64,000 nucleotides of DNA from Laccaria trichodermophora (Eukaryota > Basidiomycota > Agaricomycetes > Agaricales > Hydnangiaceae), in NCBI GenBank assembly GCA_018417955.1, contig JACTVC010000002.1, positions 1,612,001-1,676,000 on the forward strand, in the 5' to 3' direction. Of the stretch, positions 25,201 through 36,846 are shown in pieces. Below the pieces are notes generated by a model. The model searched no databases, was not told where the DNA came from, and saw only the letters and a list, made by a program, of their open reading frames with translations. The translations under genes were made by a program, and so were the position numbers. Positions within the stretch are counted from its first letter, which is position 1. Each line of letters opens with the position of its first letter.

Positions 25201-25585
25201 TAAAAATTGTTGTGTAACCCTCGAGAAACGATGATGAAAGGCACTTACATGTGCTACTAGTTTGCCACTGGTTGGAATAAAACGCCTGAGGATTGAGATC
25301 ATATCGACCAGGAGACGAGTGAGGCTGTGTATATGAACTAGAATATGTTGCAGGAACTATGCATGGCAAAGTAGCAAATTGAGTGCGTTGAGAGTTTTAA
25401 CACGACATCAAGAACGGACCTGAAAAACATGAGATTGGAGAAGCTGATGAAAGAGGAGGGAGCACTGTTCGCCCACCCTACCCCGTCTCAAAAAAAACAC
25501 TGCCTTGTGTCTCCCCTGGGGAACCTCTACGTGATTTCCCAATACTATTACTAGAATAGTATCGATCTTCGTTTGAAGATGACAT
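22254..25585 (-). CDS. Homeodomain protein fused to a J-like region and a protein kinase
   Basis: Read as one gene. Exons 25356-25249, 25194-24609, 24556-24345, 24280-23091, 23035-22967, 22909-22682 and 22625-22254 all join in phase. The first exon starts at the ATG at 25585, but its 3' end is unsure. The order is a Tyr/Ser/Pro-rich region; a homeodomain (RIRRKRKRVDAAQLKVLNET, ending VQIWFQNKRRSARQ); a linker; a DLPWPV-containing region like degenerate J-type domains of mushroom proteins; and a kinase. Kinase motifs are SGRFGEIYKG, VCLKVIK, VIHGDLKG, ADFGLAN and APEL. The first glycine of the loop is Asp. The intron joining homeobox and kinase parts (24344-24281) has a CTGAC branch site and CTGCAG acceptor. 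Two separate genes would have to overlap here. Confidence 0.6.
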
Positions 25586-26182
25586 ATCAGTGAAGGAGTG
25601 ATAGTAGAGAACGGTGTTACTGATGGGGTAGACTTGAGGGCGTCTTTCGAGACCAAAAGCCACGCCTTCGAGGCACCGGCTTCTGGCAACAGGCGCCAGG
25701 GGCAAACAAAAGTTTGTTGTGGCTGATTTGAGTCGAGATCAGAAGTCAAGGTGACCTTGAGACTGAATATCATTCGTTCAGATGAGCGGTTTGGCTGCTG
25801 GTTGTTTATCTAGAGCTTGTGAAAGATGCTACTTTGAATCTAAGCAAACGAAAGACTCGGAAGTCAATGATCGGTTAGTCGGCCCAGAGTCAAAAACAAA
25901 TGAAATTCTTGATATCACCAATAGCTTCAAATAAGTCAAGCTTTGAGCTTCTTCAAAAGCATGTTGCAGATGCAAGTGACACACGCAAGCTACGCCTACG
26001 GACTGGTACAAGACCGTAAATACGCAATGTATTAGGGTGCCTGTTAGTTCGTCTGTTTCGGAGGTGCGCGAGTCTCCCATGAGACAGCTGAGAACCAGCT
26101 GAAAGCCACAGTTGTGGGCCCAAGAGTAACCTTGTCAGGGTTATAGCAGGCAGAAGTCATACACAGAGGTGACGTCTGAGTG
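25586..26182. other. Intergenic region upstream of the homeobox gene
   Basis: No gene recognised. It holds the promoter side of the homeobox-kinase gene and runs up to the left arm of the candidate inverted-repeat element. Confidence 0.4.
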
Positions 26183-26480
26183 ACGTGAGGACGGAATTTA
26201 CGAAGACGTACGGTGCGCCTTGCGTATCAGCCAGGATTTCGGTATTCGATCAAAGGCATGTCCTCGGAGTCGGACTTCAAACTCAAGGGACCCAATGCGC
26301 TTTGCCGGTTGCAGTATGTCCTGGTTCCAACTGTTTCAATTTGTCCAAGTACATACCATTCTATGTTTTCTCTTGGTTTTCTTTTTTTATGCAACTTTTA
26401 TGTTCTCACCTTATGTTCCAACTTTTTCTGGTTGAATTGCCGACACATGTACTTTGTATTGCATCTAATTAAACACCATT
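26183..26480 (+). repeat. Left inverted-repeat arm
   Basis: This arm pairs with 27480-27745. Similarity is strongest over about 26205-26285 and resumes near 26420-26465. Its partner lies about 1.2 kb away in reverse orientation. Confidence 0.6.
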
Positions 26481-27479
26481 CTTTATTCTTTCTACGGCGG
26501 GTCCCTTCTACAATGACGAGAATTGTCGCGTGAATCAGATTTCGCAAGTCACGTGTTTCATGCCAGCACTGTAAGTTACTAAGTAACGCATTTGTCCAAC
26601 ATTCAAGTTTGTCTTTCTCCAGAGCTCTCTCTCCGAGGGCAGCGCCAAGGCATGTTGCTACTGCCGGTTTTTTGTTGGATGGTCTGCCGCGCGCCGCTTG
26701 CGTTATTCTGGTCTTACCGTGTGACCTTGAGGGTGCGGCCACTGTCTTCTTCACCTCCCAGCAGCAAGTTGATGGCCGCTGCTCGCAAGTTTTGAAGCCT
26801 TTAATTGGTGCGTTTTTTATCTGTCTACTCTCTTAGAAGTCTTCTTCAGAGTCTTGTAGTGAAATTATGCTTGCTTGGTTCAAGTTCAGTCGCTCTCCCT
26901 CTTTCAACGTGTTGTCTGCAAACTCAGAACGCACCCTTTCAAGTACCGGCTCGAGGATCTCTGTATCTCGGTCTCCGCCGTTTAACGTGGGCGCCGCTTC
27001 GCCTGCGTTCCTCTCGTTTTCCGCCTCCTCGCCGCGTGGGGGAAAACACTCTGCCTCTGCCGTGCCTTGGCTTCTCCAACTTTCTCACCTCCCACTCCAT
27101 TTTGAAGATTTCGCGTGCATCTTTGTCGCTCGTCCGTTTGGCCTCCCCGACTTCTCCTAGGCCCACGTGCGCCTTCCTCACCCATACCCAGTCTGTTGGG
27201 CCTTACTGGTCTTGTCTCAGAACCCCCCAGTCCTCTGGTGGGAGGAGCTGTCTACAATCCACGAGTTCATACTTGCGAAATTTGCTGGACTGTGTTCTGC
27301 TCGCCTCGCCTGACGCTTTGGTATAGCCGAGTGCCAGCGAGCGAGTTGCTGCTGACTTTCCAGCAGGCTCCGACAGGCTCCAACTGGGTTTGCGAATACA
27401 TTGATTCACGCCAGTCCGTGAGCTCGCTTTACCACCGCAACAGCTCTTCCATTTGGCTCCACCAATTGTAGTCGGTTCC

Positions 27480-27745
27480 TATTGTTCATTTAGTGTATAA
27501 TGACTTGTGCCGACAACTGAACCAGAAGAAATAAAAACATAAGATGACTTGAAAAAATATAAGTACAGAGAAAACATTAGCGGGTAAGTAGGAACCAGCC
27601 TCAGGAAATAACTGGCAAAGAGCATTCGGAAACGTCCCTTGAGTTTCAAGTCCGACTCCGAGGAGATGCCTTTGATCAAATACTGAAATCCTGGCTGATA
27701 CGCAAGGCGCACCGTAAGACGTGAAGTTTATTTAAATCACGTGGT
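27480..27745 (-). repeat. Right inverted-repeat arm
   Basis: Reverse-complement partner of the left arm at 26183-26480. The outermost bases (ATCACGTGG near 27738) resemble GACGTGAGG at 26182-26190 read outward, which suggests the ends of the element. Confidence 0.6.
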
Positions 27746-27811
27746 AGCTGCGTGTGGTCGTGCTTGCCATTGTGGACTTATTGAATCTCTTCTACATAGT
27801 TGACGAAATAA

Positions 27812-28791
27812 ATGTCTCACTCTTACCGACCAGTACCAAACCAGTACTACCACCAAAATCATGCCCATTACTTACCCAACATTTTCAGGCCGTCAAGGAA
27901 TGGCAATAGTGCGTTTTTTTCTTGTGATTTGGCCCAGCACGGAGCGCGGTTACTTATTTTGATCCGAAAAGCTTGCCCTTGTCGGAGCCACCTCCCTTCT
28001 ATCTTACCAGATGACGCGGGGTATAGATGGAAGAGTCAAAGAAAAGGAATCTCAACGCGGATTCGCCGCAGCCCACCGCAGTGAGTTCTGACGAATAGGT
28101 ACACTCGGGACGACTGCCGAATTCTTGCCACAGAAGAACTGGCTGAAATGCATCAACCCATTCATTTGGCGTCTGCGGCCTGCGCTACACCAAGGCCTGC
28201 AAAAAATGCCAATGTTAAAGGCAGTCAGATATCTGCGTCGAAATGGGTGTGACGGTAAATGCGATATTTCATCTATAAAACCACTTTCCATGTACGCTTT
28301 CGAACGACATGTACTTTCCATTCTTTCACGAAATATTTGATGAATTGAAGATCCCAAAAACATTGGTGACGTCGTGGTGACGTCACTTTGCTTTTCACCC
28401 TCAGATCTACATGGGCATCTCCATCGAAAGAAATCAAGTTGTCAGTAGAAAAAACGTTATGGTGAGAGGAAGAATCGAGTATCATGAGCTCCTGACCGAG
28501 CAGAGGTGATAAGGGATTGGTCGGAGTGGGGGCCGTCGTTGCGGCTCTAGCAGCGATGTGGGTTATAGATAAAGATGTGAGGGGGAAAGAGGGGAAGGCG
28601 ACACCGTATGGTACGTTGGTCGTTTTGAAAACTCTATGCTTCACTCCGATTTCCCCGCAGAGCACCGAGGGCATGGAATTGGGGGAACTGATAAAGCCAT
28701 GACCTCGCACGACGTCAACGCAACCGTATCCATACCCAAGCCAGGTAAGGAGAGGGTTCTGGGGTCATCTCCAGATACATTTCCCAAGTAA
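27812..28791 (+). CDS. Tentative small single-span membrane protein
   Basis: The last two exons are convincing: a stretch ending at 28610 and 28661-28791. They read GLVGVGAVVAALAAMWVIDK (a membrane span), then VRGKEGKATPYEHRGHGIGG and SIPKPGKERVLGSSPDTFPK, then stop. Upstream, possible exons near 27812-27909 (ATG with SHSYRPVPNQYY), 28010-28080 and 28133-28247 (KELAEMHQPIHLASAA) could belong to the same gene. The links between them are not secure. A small mitochondrial or endomembrane protein is plausible. I recognise no family. Confidence 0.4.
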
Positions 28792-29100
28792 TCGACTGGG
28801 AAATTGGGGAATTGCTTTCATCGGGAATTACGTTGGAGGACGGTCAACGCCCGTAGCTATTTATCATGCTCCTACAAAGTCATGAAGGTAGTGTAGCTCA
28901 TGTCTACTCGGTATACAATAAAAACAGTACAAAGGTTCGCACAAGGCGACGAACCATATTTGAAGATTGAAATGACAACATGGTACATGTTCAGTGCATG
29001 CTAGTTTGGTACATGATGGAAGAGAGTCAAGGGAAGGAAAAAGTCTCTGACCATACCAGAAGGAAGAGAGAGGGAGATACTGCATGGGCCCGTCGACCAG

Positions 29101-31759
29101 CTACTGACCAACAGCATCTAAAGCCACCCTACACATAGGGCATGTTTTGCTTCTCGCAAGCCACTGAGCGAGGCAAGTATCGTGAAAGGAATGATGGCAT
29201 ACAGAGCTGAAACTCGCCAGCTCGCCGCTCCTGAATTGCGAAAGACAGATACCGCATCTGTCCACCGCAACATCAAACAAACTAAGTTTCAGCTTAACGC
29301 GTCCATCGGCTGTTTTTCGTCTTCGCTGGAGCTCAATACGCCCGAGCAGTGATGTATTGTCGCTGGCGCTGGCGCTCGGCGTGCATGTGGTCTGATGCGG
29401 GGTTCCAGACCTTGGTGGGGCGCTCGCTGGCCCTATGAGCTCCGAAATCAAAAGGAGAGCCTTGGGGGCTATTAAGGGCGACTCCCGGCCATCCAAGACC
29501 GCTGAGACTTACTTCGTAGTCCCCACCATCGCGTTGATTGTCGGTCATAGTTGAAGCCAGCAGGGCCAGGTCAGTGCCAGCAAAACTTCTCAATGAAGGG
29601 TCACTGGAGCCCAGAGAGACCGACTCTGGCTGACGAGGAGTTTCGGGGGAGAGATCTATAAGATCTGTAGAGGTTGGGTTCGTTGAAACTGCTGGTGGTC
29701 GAACTCGTCCCTCCTCAGTGTGGGGAGTCGTTGTACCACTAGTGGAAGATCCTGTCATCAATGATACGTCATCCAAGTCAATAAGCAAGCCCTCTGGGCA
29801 TTGCGTATTAGAGCTCTCGTTGAAGGAGATATCATTGGATCCGTAGGTCGAGTCGATCGGTGGCCGAGGATGTACGGGCGGACGAGGAAGTGGTCTTCCA
29901 GCGTAATGTCGTCGAGAGGTGGGGGTCATTGGGTCATTGAAGGACGGATGTTGCGCTTTCTCAGACATCGTTGAGTGCAAAAACGGCATTAAATCTCTAC
30001 CCTGATGTGGTCGGGCCGGGATAGGGGCTAAAATTGACGTCATCGCGCCTTCCCGAGAATAATCAAAGTGTGAACGATGAATTGGAGTAAGAGGCAAAGG
30101 TGTCTCCAGGGCCTGCTGGAAGAGAGTAGTCGATTGACTTGCATCATAAACGCGCCATGGGTCGATGCTGAGAGGTGAAGAAGCGTGTGCAACCGGTGTC
30201 GTTTGCTTTATTTTGGGGGTCATACGTGTGCGTACCGAGGTCAACGGCGGCCCATCTATTCCAGCACCCTCAGTGTTGATGATCGTCGGGGTAGGGGATG
30301 AAGGGGCAGGTGAGCGCTGTCGAACAGATCGCTTCACGAATGGCGTTGAAGCGACTTTGACATCCCTCAACGATAAAGGGTGCGTAGAGAGGAACGACTC
30401 GTCCTGAGTTGGGGCGTCACTTGATGAGTCGGGCATGGTTGTCGAAGGGGAGGCAGCGCGGAAAACCTCGACAGTTGGAGACCCATATGCGAAGCTTTGA
30501 CATCTTGTCGGTGATGTGGCCATACTCGTCGTGGATGCATTTGCGATAGATGCCATCGCCGACATCAAGCTGGTAGGATTTTCTGCAAATTTTGACAGCT
30601 CAGGACGCATCTGTTGTCTTTGAAGTTGGGAACGACCGTCAGGACGCGTCTGTTGTCTCGGAGGTTGGGATTGGTCCTCTGAAAGAATTTCCCAGGAGTC
30701 CAGCTTTTCTTTCGCTTTGCCCTTGTGGGAGAAAAGCTTGCGTAACATGAAGCCATCACCTTTCCCCGATATTGACCCAGTAGTCAACGGAAATTTCATG
30801 AGAGATGAGCTAGCCAATGAAGTCGTACTTCGAAAAAAGGCCGTGGAGAGGGATGAACCATATGGCGACGTACTAGGTGATGGGTGGGCTGATAATGAGC
30901 GATCCTCTTCATTATGTGGACGTGTAGGAAAGAGGGTGCGCAGCGGAGACAAAGTAAGTCTACGCTTTGGTGACGACGAAGGATTGCGGTGGAGCTGTAC
31001 TTCAGATGTTTCCTCGACCTCGGCTTCCAGAGCCGATGGGGAATGCGAATTTCGGATTGCAGCTCGCCCCAAAGAGGAAGTCGTTGCAAGGTTTCCATTT
31101 TCCGGCCGCAAAGGTGGGGGAGAAGGAAACTCGACCCCGCGTCGGTGGCGCCAATCATCTTTGACACGTTGCTCCAATTCATTTCCTGCTGGAAGAAAGA
31201 CGTCGTCCTCGTCTATAATTTCCAGAGAGTCATCCGAATCCCAGCCAGTTTCTTCGTTCGCCTGCTGGGAGATCAATTGGCGAGAGGTGGAAGCAGCGGG
31301 GGGCTGTCGATATATTGTATGCTCTGATGCTACTTCGATCGGTGAGGGTGGAACTGTGTAAATGAATGTAGAGCTGGCGCTTGAACAAACAGACATAGGA
31401 GGCGTCAAGATAGCCTCCTGAAACGATGGTGGAGGGTAATTCGGAACTACGATTTGCTTCAACAATATTTCCTTGAGTATGGAAGGACCTCACTTACCAT
31501 CTTCATAGGCCCCCTTACGTCCACCTCGATATGAACGACGCGCTATACCACGACTGGTGTTCGCTATATTACGAGGAGATGGGGGTTCGATGTCAATTCC
31601 ATCTTCCTCAGGCCGCGAGTTTCGTTCTTTCGGGCGACCCTTAACTTTCTTGGCCTTCCCCCGCTGATCTTGAGCAGAACCTTCAGGACCTGAGTTCGGG
31701 CCTTGAGAATAAGTATAGGGAAAGACTCGAGCTGCGTCCGCAACTCTTTGCGGCGACAT
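29101..31759 (-). CDS. RING-H2 E3 ubiquitin ligase with long disordered N-terminus
   Basis: Three exons (31759-31498, 31446-29411 and 29325-29101) join in phase to 840 residues. The first 760 are Ser/Pro/Thr-rich and disordered, with basic patches near the start (KKVKGRPKERNSR; RRSYRGGRKGAY). The last 75 residues hold a RING-H2 finger: CGICLSQF, then CHHSFHDTCLAQWLARSKTC and PMCR. The C-x2-C, C-x-H-x2-H/C and C-x2-C ligands are all present. It should recruit an E2 (Ubc4/5 type) to ubiquitinate unknown targets. There is no membrane span or signal peptide. The intron before the RING exon (29410-29326, 85 bases) was inferred from the frame change. Confidence 0.75.
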
Positions 31760-32733
31760 TGGAAAGTCAAAGGAAGACGCTGTCTTGCAAGAACATGCGC
31801 CGAACACGAATATGTGGCATGTGTGCTGGTTTACCTGTATTTGGTCGGCGTGAAGATCGAAAACTCCGCGAGCGCAGCGCAACCGATTCGGACAACAACT
31901 TGGTGTTCAGGAAAGGGATCTGAACAAGAAACAGTCAGTTAAATACATGATTTTAGCTTCTTGAACGAGATGCTGCGTAAATTTCATTTCCTTTGTTGTG
32001 CAGTTTCGTTTGATGCAAACAAGAAATAGGAGCAAACACCCACTTCCTTCAAAAGTTTTTCTTCTTTTTTTCCCTCTTTCTCTTCATACCCACGACAGAT
32101 GAAAAGCTGCGATGCTCGTTCCACACAGGACCGTCCGCTAGGACATCCACACTCACGAGCGGGTTAAGGTCTGAGCATTCTAGTCATTCTCGATCGGTCC
32201 TAGCAGGATCTGGCTGTAACCGGTCAAGCAGCGTATCAGAAATCCGACCGCCCTCATCTTTGCCCGAAGATGCTTCGCCTCGCTGTGAAACGGAGGGTTG
32301 ACGTGGGATCTGGTCTTGGAATTCGCTGCAGTGATTGGGTGGTGCCGGTCAACTGCTGAGCATCTCGCTTGGCAGTCCTCACCATCCTTCAGCTCACTTC
32401 GCAGTGCATGTATAACCTCTACTCTCGGTGGAGGTTTCGTTGTAACTCGATTCAGACTACTCTTCGTCTGTCGTGCAATTTTTTCCTCGACACACTTGCC
32501 TCGTGCAAGTCGCTCTATAAATTGTCATGTTCCCGCGACTGCCTTGTATTCTCTACTTTGGTGTCTAGTGGAATATATCGCGCATCTTTCCTCCAACCAC
32601 AACATTCTCACTGTCATGTATATGCGTTACTATCTCCCCCTCAACAAATCCAGTCTCGTTTTCTTTCCGCCCCAATCCCTCGTCGATCTGCAAGGACCGT
32701 ATATCGTTCAAGTTATGATCAAACAAGCTCAGC
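31760..32733. other. Intergenic region with an uncertain plus-strand open frame
   Basis: A plus-strand frame (32298-32804) stays open for 168 codons but has no recognised motif, and its 3' end is overlapped by the better-supported gene starting at 32734. It may include 5' exons of that gene. Otherwise it is divergent promoter space for the RING-H2 gene. Confidence 0.35.
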
Positions 32734-33166
32734 ATGTCTTTTCCTATCATGCATCAGATAACCCTACAGCTCCACGTCGACTACAGCAAAGAAGCAATTC
32801 ATGACATACTCACATTCTACCTTGCGCAGCCCGAGATTACTGTATCGTCGGGTAGATAAGTTGGTGACCTGAATATGCTAATCTCGGTCGATAGAAAGCC
32901 ATCGAAACTGTGCTCATAGCGCATATATCTGTCCCGCTTCCTCTAGAGATTCAATTAGACGGAGACGGCTATGTCCTGCGTGGGAGTGAGTTGTTCACTC
33001 TATGAGCCTACTCTCTTCTTCATCATCATACTTGAAATGTCCAGAACGGAAACAGTGGGATTATGGGAAAGGACTCGAGCTTAGGTGGGGTAATCAGCCT
33101 GTCCGCGTAGCTGATGAGAAATGGCTTTTCATGTTTGAGACGATCCCAAAGTCTTCGCCGATTTGA
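32734..33166 (+). CDS. Small protein of unknown function, 108 residues
   Basis: Three exons (32734-32851, 32899-32985 and 33045-33166) join in phase. The product begins MSFPIMHQITLQLHVDYSKE, continues through SSAIETVLIAHISVPLPLEI and QLDGDGYVLRG, and ends YGKGLELRWGNQPVRVADEK, WLFMFETIPKSSPI. Intron 1 has a GCTAAT branch site. The alternating hydrophobic pattern suggests a compact beta-rich domain; there is no signal peptide or membrane span. It lies 107 bases upstream of the DNAJC17-like gene on the same strand. I do not recognise it. Confidence 0.5.
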
Positions 33167-33273
33167 AGAAGAGGAGAGCTGGAAAAACGAGCTCGAGTAA
33201 AGCCATATGTATTCCGAGTCATAGCAAATTATGTTTGGCGTTTTGTTTGCCTATTCCCTTTCACCCAACTATC

Positions 33274-34560
33274 ATGTCCACCGACGAAGTCAACCCATAC
33301 GAGCTCCTGAGCGTCAAGGTCGAATCCACAGAGCAAGAAATACGAACAGCGTACCGCCAGCGGTCCCTCAAAGTTCACCCAGACAGGGTAGGTCCGCCCT
33401 TTTCGATAATGTCAACCAAGTTACATTTTGCATTCTAACAGCACTTCTAGAATCCTAATAACCCAGATGCTGGTAAATACTTAAATCACTTAAACATTCA
33501 GATTTTCATCTCAGCTATCCTCACACAGCACGCAAGTTTCACGAACTAAACCAAGCCTACGAACTGCTCCTTGACCCCCTCCGGAGGCTCGCCCTCGATG
33601 CGAAATTGCGCGTAAAGCAGGCAAAAGCGGAAAGGTTCAAGAACTACGATAATAAGCGGAAGAATCTTGTCGAAGAACTCGAGGCGAAAGAGCGTGAATA
33701 CAAAAAGGCAAGGGTCGACAAGCAGAAGGAAGAGGTGGACAAATGGCATCAGACAGAGAAAATCAAGGAGGAAGGGAGGAAGCTGAGGGAGGAAAGGGAG
33801 AAGGAGTTGTTGATGAGGGCTCGGCAACAACGGGAACCGAGAGTAGACCAGGAAGAGGACGCGCCTCTTGCTTTAGGTCTGTCCACCAGCCTTGAGATCG
33901 TCATTATTTTATCTAACGTTGAACCGAAGGAACACACGACACGACAGTCCGACTGAAATACAAGCTCAAAACACATCAAGAACTGACGACGTCTGAATCT
34001 ATTGCAGCCCTTCTTTCGCCCTTCGGGAGCGTAGACGCCGAAAGTATTGTACTATCAATCAAAAACAAATCATCTTCAGGCAAACCACCGAAATATGTCA
34101 CTGCCCTTGTTCCATTTCGACAAATCGGAAGTGCTTTCGCGGCAGTATGTGCTAGTAACCAAGGAGTGCTGGATGGTGTAGAGGCGGGGTGGGTCGGTGG
34201 TCAAGAGCCGGAAATATTAGTGTGGTTGAAAAAGATGGGCAAACTTGGGGCACAACCTCCACCACCTCCACGGCCATCTTCTGGTCTAGGACCGGAAGGG
34301 GACTTGCCTCAGACCGAGACCAATCCCCTATCTTCGTTTCCTTCTTTTGTACGCCACCTCTTTTTGCTTTAAATTTACTGAACTGATATAATTCCACGCA
34401 GCCCACCTTACCTCTACGGCATCCAATACCCACATCCGCTCCTCCTGATCTCACTGCAGCCGGGATAGATTATGAATCTCTAACACTCATGCGGCTTCGG
34501 CAAACGGAGAGGGAGCGGTTGGAGCGAGAGATCAGAGAACAAGAGGATTTAGAGCAGTGA
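33274..34560 (+). CDS. DNAJC17/Cwf23-type J protein
   Basis: Five exons (33274-33387, 33451-33472, 33529-33876, 33948-34348 and 34402-34560) give 347 residues. Exon 2 is a 22-base micro-exon. The J domain runs from NPYELLSVKVESTEQEIRTA through YRQRSLKVHPDRNPNNP (HPD present) to FHELNQAYELLLDPLRRLAL. A long charged coiled coil follows, then an RRM-like part (LLSPFGSVDAESIVLSIKNK; PPKYVTALVPFRQIGSAFAA). This combination is typical of DNAJC17 and its fission-yeast relative Cwf23, which act in the spliceosome and help its ATPases. The tail is Arg/Glu-rich (RLRQTERERLEREIREQ). Confidence 0.85.
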
Positions 34561-34621
34561 AGTTGACAAGGGATTTATGCCAGCTCTTGTTTGGTTATCC
34601 CTATAGCAGCCCAAACGGATT

Positions 34622-36409
34622 TTAATTCTGGACTGCCGCCGCTGCCTTGCGTTGAAGCCTCCAAGCTTTCAACTCCCTCAAGGCAGCCACGAATAACGGA
34701 ATGACAGCGCTCGCAAATAATGGGGTATATACTGCGTACTTGTGTTCCGCTGGAAAGTAAAGCAGCGCCAACATACCAGGGTTGAAGAATGCGCGAGACG
34801 CCAGCCCAAGGGCTGAAGCTGAGTGGCGGAAAGTTTGTTGGAGGGAAGAGGAGGCGGATTCATACATCTGAATTCCTGTCGTCTGCAATCATGTGTTTTG
34901 CGGTAAAGTGAATACGAACCTTCGTCAATTCTTCCAACGCATCTTCCACGTCGCCTTTAACATCCTCCCCCACTGGCATATTCTCAATTTGGTCAACGAG
35001 CTTTATGATACTCTTCAAAGTGTCTTGGCTGCCCTTTGCATTTTCCAATGTCCGTCTGCGCAGGAGGGCGTCCAGTTGCCATTCGCGAATTGATGAACCT
35101 GAAGCAGTATCGCGGATTCCTGATGGTAATTGGGGAATCCCTATGAGCGAAAGGAGCTGATGGGAGAATGCCGAAAACGAGGCTTGAAGAATTGACGCGT
35201 CATTCGATTCATCGGAGCTGGAAGGGTTGTGGAGTACTATGCCACCCCATTGAGGTAGGAGGAAAGAGTTGGATGTAGAAGGGTTTCCTGTTTTATTGTA
35301 AGTTTAGCAAGTAGTTGATAGCGGTGTAAACGATATCACCATCTGCATCTAAGATTCTCAATGGCTTGCGATCCGCTGATGGTACGAAGAGGATGAAATG
35401 CAGTACTGGATCATTAGACGCGCTCGAGGCTAAAAGAGATCTATTCAGCCTCAGATCATTCAAATATAATTTGTCAAAGAACTTGCATAGGGTCCATTCT
35501 GCCGAGTTGATGAATACCGTCAAATTCTCATGTGTCAGACCATATGAGCCATCTTCAAGTAACTGAGGTGAAAAAGCCAAGGGTGCATAATATTGGACTT
35601 GGCTTTCGACGGTGAAATTATGGAACATGGAAAGACTTCGAAGTATTGGAGTTATATGACCTATATAACCAAAATAAACCCAGTGGCGGCATGGGGTAGA
35701 CAAAACTCACGGTGGATAGCAGTTTTGACATCCCAATTCGGTATAACGTTGCCTGCCGACGCGTCTTCATTCAAGAGACTGAAGGCAAGACGATAGCGCG
35801 GTGAATATTGGGCGACACGGTGTTCTCGATCGGGAAGAGACGAATAGGGTACGAGAAGAGATGACAGGGCATCCGCGAGGGCGGGTAAAGCTTCGTAGAG
35901 GCTATCAAATTGATGAGAGAAAGTGTGTCGGAGAGACCTTACTTTCTTCGTCTTGATACGGAAACAACAACGTCCTGCCCTGTAGCTCCGGCGATCCAAG
36001 ACTAGGTGCAACGCGGTAGACACCCTCTCCTGGGACACGGTCAAACGCGGATCATTAGAACGCGGTAAAACATACCAAGACTAGAACAATCCGAATCTCC
36101 AAATATATGTACGTCAAGGGCCTTCCGATAGTCAGTGGACCTGCTCAAGTGGTAGCGAAGCTTTTCGGGTAATGAATGGTCGTTTGTTACGAGACATATG
36201 CTGATTGGAATGAGAAGCTCGTTATGTGCGATAGCCTCGACGCGAGACGAGGGTAATGAAAGTCGATGGATTGTGGTAGTGTGCCACCACAAAGGCAGAG
36301 CGAGGATAATTACGAGCCAGTATGAGGCGATGATGGACCTTCGTGTGGCATCCCTTTGGAAGAAAAGGTCGCGGAGAGGAGGATCCATTCCAAGTCGCCG
36401 GGCTGGCAT
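34622..36409 (-). CDS. GPI transamidase subunit PIG-S (Gpi17)
   Basis: Six exons on the minus strand. The N-terminus has one membrane span (SIIASYWLVIILALPLWW), and the C-terminus another (YTPLFASAVIPLFVAALREL). Between them is a lumenal domain with family phrases such as LALPLWWHTTTIHRLSLPSS, AQYSPRYRLAFSLLNEDAS, VQYYAPLAFSPQLLEDGSYG and NSFLLPQWGGIVLHNP. PIG-S is one of the five core subunits of the ER GPI transamidase, which attaches the anchor to proteins. With PIG-L at 11021-12017 it is the second GPI-pathway gene in the window. The ATG at 36409 is the first in frame just before the span. The exon 2 to 3 acceptor (GAAG) is inferred from frame. Confidence 0.85.
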
Positions 36410-36846
36410 CGTCACATGAGTATATATGGACACGTGCGGTCAAGCCGAATGTCGCAACTTGAACTTGTTGCTCTATTGTGTAGATATTATCATCTATTAT
36501 CATCTTGAACTGCGCCTAATTTTTCTGAGCACTGACAAGAAAATCTTCAAGTCATCAATTATCCCTCCGCTCTCCCTAGTCCAATACAACAAATAGTTCT
36601 TCGAAAAATCAAAAGGGTATATTAACGGCCGTCCAGCGGCTAAAACGCCTCCCTCCCGGTCATGAAAATGTGGTATAGCGAAAAAATAATGATATGGTCA
36701 TGCTAATCGTGGGGCAGTGACGGATATGACCTACAGACAAGGGAAAGGTACATAAATATAAGTAGGTGGTCGCACTGAAACAATCAAAAGGTTGGACTCA
36801 CAGCGAGATCGTGTGCTGATCAGATAAATTTGTGTGATTGAGTCTT
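36410..36846. other. Spacer between PIG-S and the pheromone gene
   Basis: A/T-rich sequence with no gene recognised. It includes the 3' flank of the pheromone gene on the minus strand and the PIG-S promoter. Confidence 0.45.

Larger units (their letters stand above)
26183..27745. mobile_element. Candidate terminal-inverted-repeat element, about 1.55 kb
   Basis: The left arm (about 26183-26480) and the reverse complement of the right arm (about 27480-27745) are clearly alike. Both contain TACGGTGCGCCTTGCGTATC followed by AGCCAGGATTTC. Later both carry AAAGGCATNTCCTCGGAGTC and, farther in, TTCTGGTTNANTTGNCG. The innermost parts have diverged. Between the arms is about 1 kb of C/T-rich sequence without a recognisable transposase, so the element would be non-autonomous or decayed. 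The exact ends and any target-site duplication could not be fixed. Confidence 0.6.

Noticed and set aside
26600..27470. Coding gene inside the inverted-repeat element
   Set aside because: Frames are open mainly because the sequence is C/T-rich; there is no transposase motif (DDE) or conserved domain.
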